DNA of 10,324 nt, taken from the NCBI GenBank assembly GCA_031283405.1, contig JAITBX010000067.1, positions 1-10,324 of the forward strand. The letters are read 5' to 3'. Below, in pieces: positions 9,160 through 10,324 of the stretch. A program made the translations under genes and the position numbers. Position 1 is the stretch's first letter; the number at the start of each line of letters is the position of its first letter. The DNA comes from Burkholderiales bacterium (GTDB lineage: Bacteria; Pseudomonadota; Gammaproteobacteria; Burkholderiales; Casimicrobiaceae). The notes under the pieces are model-generated. The model searched no databases, was not told the DNA's origin, and saw only the letters and a program-made list of their open reading frames with translations.

Positions 9160-9641
9160 CAATCATCTCCAAACCAGTGAAATAACCAACTGAAAAATCC
9201 TTCGTCGTCCGCCGAAGGATCGCCCGGTAGCACCCGCGTTCCGGCGATACGATTCAACTCAGCTTTCGACACGGGCGCTTCATCGCCTTCCCAGCGCGCC
9301 AACTTGTCGTCCTCGAAGAAAACGGCAAACTTCCGGCCCTCAATCTCCTTGCCGTTCTTGGTGTAAGAGTAAACGTAGTCCCAACGATCGGCATGAAAAG
9401 CGCTGGCCATCAACGGCGTTCCCAGCGCCATCCGCACCTGCTGGCGCGTCTGTCCGACCTTCAGCTTTTCGATCATATCCTGAGTCAGATAATTGCCCTG
9501 ATTGATGTCCAGTTTATAGACGCCGACCTGGCGGATGTCCGGCAGATAAGTGCTCACCGTCGAGCAGCCCGTCAGACACAGAAACAGGGCGACTCCGCAA
9601 ATTCGCGCTAACGACACAGGATGAAAAGGCAACAGTTTCAT
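9159..9641 (-). CDS. bamE: Outer-membrane protein assembly factor BamE (SmpA/OmlA lipoprotein)
   Basis: This 160-residue lipoprotein is a subunit of the BAM complex, which folds beta-barrel proteins into the outer membrane. It has a signal peptide (1-25) with lipobox LTGC (Cys26). The BamE domain follows: YKLDINQGNYLTQDMIEKLK (42-61), VGQTRQQVRMALGTPL (62-77) and WDYVYSYTKNGK (87-98), ending in FAVFFEDDKLARWEG. The acidic and aromatic C-terminal tail (about 121-160) extends past the domain and makes it longer than E. coli BamE (113 residues), as is common in betaproteobacteria. I chose the ATG at 9641, which is preceded by GGGA and gives a standard Lys-starting signal peptide. An ATG at 9659 would add six residues but lacks a ribosome-binding site. 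It is divergent from fur, and dapB follows with a one-base overlap. Confidence 0.95.
   Translation of the reverse strand: MKLLPFHPVSLARICGVALFLCLTGCSTVSTYLPDIRQVGVYKLDINQGNYLTQDMIEKLKVGQTRQQVRMALGTPLMASAFHADRWDYVYSYTKNGKEIEGRKFAVFFEDDKLARWEGDEAPVSKAELNRIAGTRVLPGDPSADDEGFFSWLFHWFGDD
9167..9170 (-). promoter_or_regulatory. Ribosome-binding site of dapB
   Basis: GGAG on the minus strand lies 7 bases before the ATG at 9159, inside the last codons of bamE. It favours this ATG over the adjoining TTG as the dapB start. Confidence 0.65.
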
Positions 9642-9670
9642 GCGGTTCCCAATAGGCATTGGATGAAAGA

Positions 9671-9687
9671 GCGGTTATTATAGCCGC
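9671..9687. promoter_or_regulatory. Divergent fur/bamE promoter region with 17-bp palindrome
   Basis: The 72-bp gap between bamE and fur contains GCGGTTAT-T-ATAGCCGC, 8-bp arms with one mismatch around a single central base. On the minus strand it includes a perfect TATAAT (9677-9682), a likely -10 for bamE-dapB that would give a leader of about 29 bases. On the plus strand TATTAT (9676-9681, 5/6) could serve fur. No clear -35 is visible for either. The palindrome would let one dimeric regulator cover both promoters. It is too GC-rich at the ends to match the classical GATAATGAT-type Fur box, so autoregulation by Fur is not supported by this site. Confidence 0.45.
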
Positions 9688-9713
9688 ACTCTGTCCCGCT
9701 CCACCCTATCCGG

Positions 9714-10184
9714 ATGACGACCACACCACAAGACCTCAAAGACCGGGGATTCAAAGCCACCTTGCCGAGGCTCCATATCATCCGGCTATTTGAAACGTCA
9801 CGCGATAGTCATATGACGGCGGAGGATGTTTATCGCCGCTTGAAAGACGATGGCCTCGACATCGGGCTGGCAACCATTTACCGCGTTCTCACCCAATTCG
9901 AGCAGGCCGGCCTGCTGCTGCGCCACCATTTTGAATCCGACAAAGCCGTTTATGAAATCAATCGCGGCCACCACCACGACCATATCGTCTGCCTGCATTG
10001 CGGCAAAGTCGAAGAATTTTTCGACGCTGGCATCGAAAAGCGGCAAAACGAAATCGCCCGGAAGAAAAACTTTGAAGTCGTCGATCACAGCCTCTGTCTT
10101 TACGGCTACTGCGCCACCGGCGCTTGCGCCGAACGGCGGCGAGCAGAGGAATCGGGGGGCAAAGGGCAAGAGCCGGAATCGTAG
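9714..10184 (+). CDS. fur: Ferric uptake regulator Fur
   Basis: This 156-residue cytoplasmic metalloregulator, with Fe(II) as co-repressor, represses iron acquisition genes and controls iron homeostasis. It aligns with E. coli Fur without gaps through the ligand region. The winged-helix DNA-binding half includes LKDRGFKATLPRLHIIRLFE (8-27) and the recognition region IGLATIYRVLTQFEQAGLL (50-68). Metal ligands sit at E. coli numbering: His33, Glu81, His88 and His90, plus His87, Asp89, Glu108 and His125. The structural zinc cysteines are Cys93 and Cys96 (CLHC), with a second pair Cys133/Cys138 (CATGAC). The tail after 140 is polar and non-conserved. The ATG at 9714 has no recognisable Shine-Dalgarno sequence but matches the family N-terminus. 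It is divergent from bamE. Confidence 0.97.
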   Translation: MTTTPQDLKDRGFKATLPRLHIIRLFETSRDSHMTAEDVYRRLKDDGLDIGLATIYRVLTQFEQAGLLLRHHFESDKAVYEINRGHHHDHIVCLHCGKVEEFFDAGIEKRQNEIARKKNFEVVDHSLCLYGYCATGACAERRRAEESGGKGQEPES

Positions 10185-10256
10185 GCTGAGGGCAAGCGCA
10201 ACGCTCCTCCAACACAGCGAAGCATCAACAGCCAAAAATCAATAACCAAAAGCAGC

Positions 10257-10274
10257 GCTTCAACGATTTGAAGC
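10257..10274. terminator. Small hairpin downstream of fur, possible weak terminator
   Basis: A perfect 7-bp stem GCTTCAA/TTGAAGC encloses a 4-nt loop, 72 bases after the fur stop. No U-run follows on the plus strand. On the minus strand a short T-rich stretch (GCTGCTTTTGG) comes after, so it may serve a gene converging from the right, outside the window. The rest of 10185-10324 shows no convincing gene. Confidence 0.25.
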
Positions 10275-10324
10275 AACGGCTCACACCGTAGCAGGCGGGA
10301 CGATTGAGCTATTGGTAACATCGA

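Noticed and set aside
8014..9180. Plus-strand 388-residue open frame spanning the mdtA start, the repeat and all of dapB
   Set aside because: It runs antisense to dapB, which is unmistakable, crosses the palindromic repeat, and is Arg-rich with no recognisable domain.
9642..9713. Classical Fur box in the fur-bamE spacer
   Set aside because: I find no run resembling GATAATGATAATCATTATC; the only palindrome has GC-rich ends.
10106..10321. Minus-strand 71-residue frame overlapping the 3' end of fur
   Set aside because: It is antisense to the fur C-terminal codons, and the sequence after the overlap looks like an arbitrary Leu/Arg/Ser-rich translation; I see no family match.

Overview
The window looks like an ordinary chromosomal segment of a Gram-negative proteobacterium, most likely a betaproteobacterium. 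The inference rests on gene order: fur is transcribed divergently from bamE (smpA/omlA), and bamE is directly followed by dapB, an arrangement I associate with Burkholderiales, Nitrosomonadales and relatives. Outer-membrane lipoproteins, a tripartite efflux system and moderately GC-rich coding sequence fit this. I cannot name a genus.

Layout, left to right. Positions 1-8044 hold a minus-strand efflux operon, transcribed right to left as mdtA (membrane fusion protein), mdtB and mdtC (two distinct RND pump subunits), then a NodT/OprM-type outer-membrane factor that runs off the left edge. mdtB and mdtC overlap by four bases, and mdtC and the outer-membrane gene are three bases apart, so the genes are almost certainly co-expressed. 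The set resembles E. coli MdtABC, but carries its own outer-membrane channel gene as in Pseudomonas MuxABC-OpmB.

Positions 8045-8331 are intergenic. They contain a candidate OmpR-family response-regulator box (CTTAA-N6-CTTAA on the minus strand), a small inverted repeat around a possible -10 element, and a 143-bp imperfect palindrome that looks like a dispersed intergenic repeat or MITE-like element.

Positions 8332-9641 hold dapB (lysine and diaminopimelate synthesis) and bamE (outer-membrane protein assembly lipoprotein). Both are on the minus strand and overlap by one base (TGATG). A 72-bp divergent promoter region with a near-perfect 17-bp palindrome separates bamE from fur (plus strand, 9714-10184), the ferric uptake regulator. 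The last 140 bases carry no convincing gene, only a small hairpin.

The window divides into a core housekeeping block (fur/bamE/dapB) and an envelope-export operon placed next to it. I see no phage, insertion sequence, CRISPR array, RNA gene or undescribed multi-gene system. The points worth a second look are regulatory and structural: the response-regulator box, the palindromic repeat, the operator-like palindrome, and a loop insertion in MdtC.
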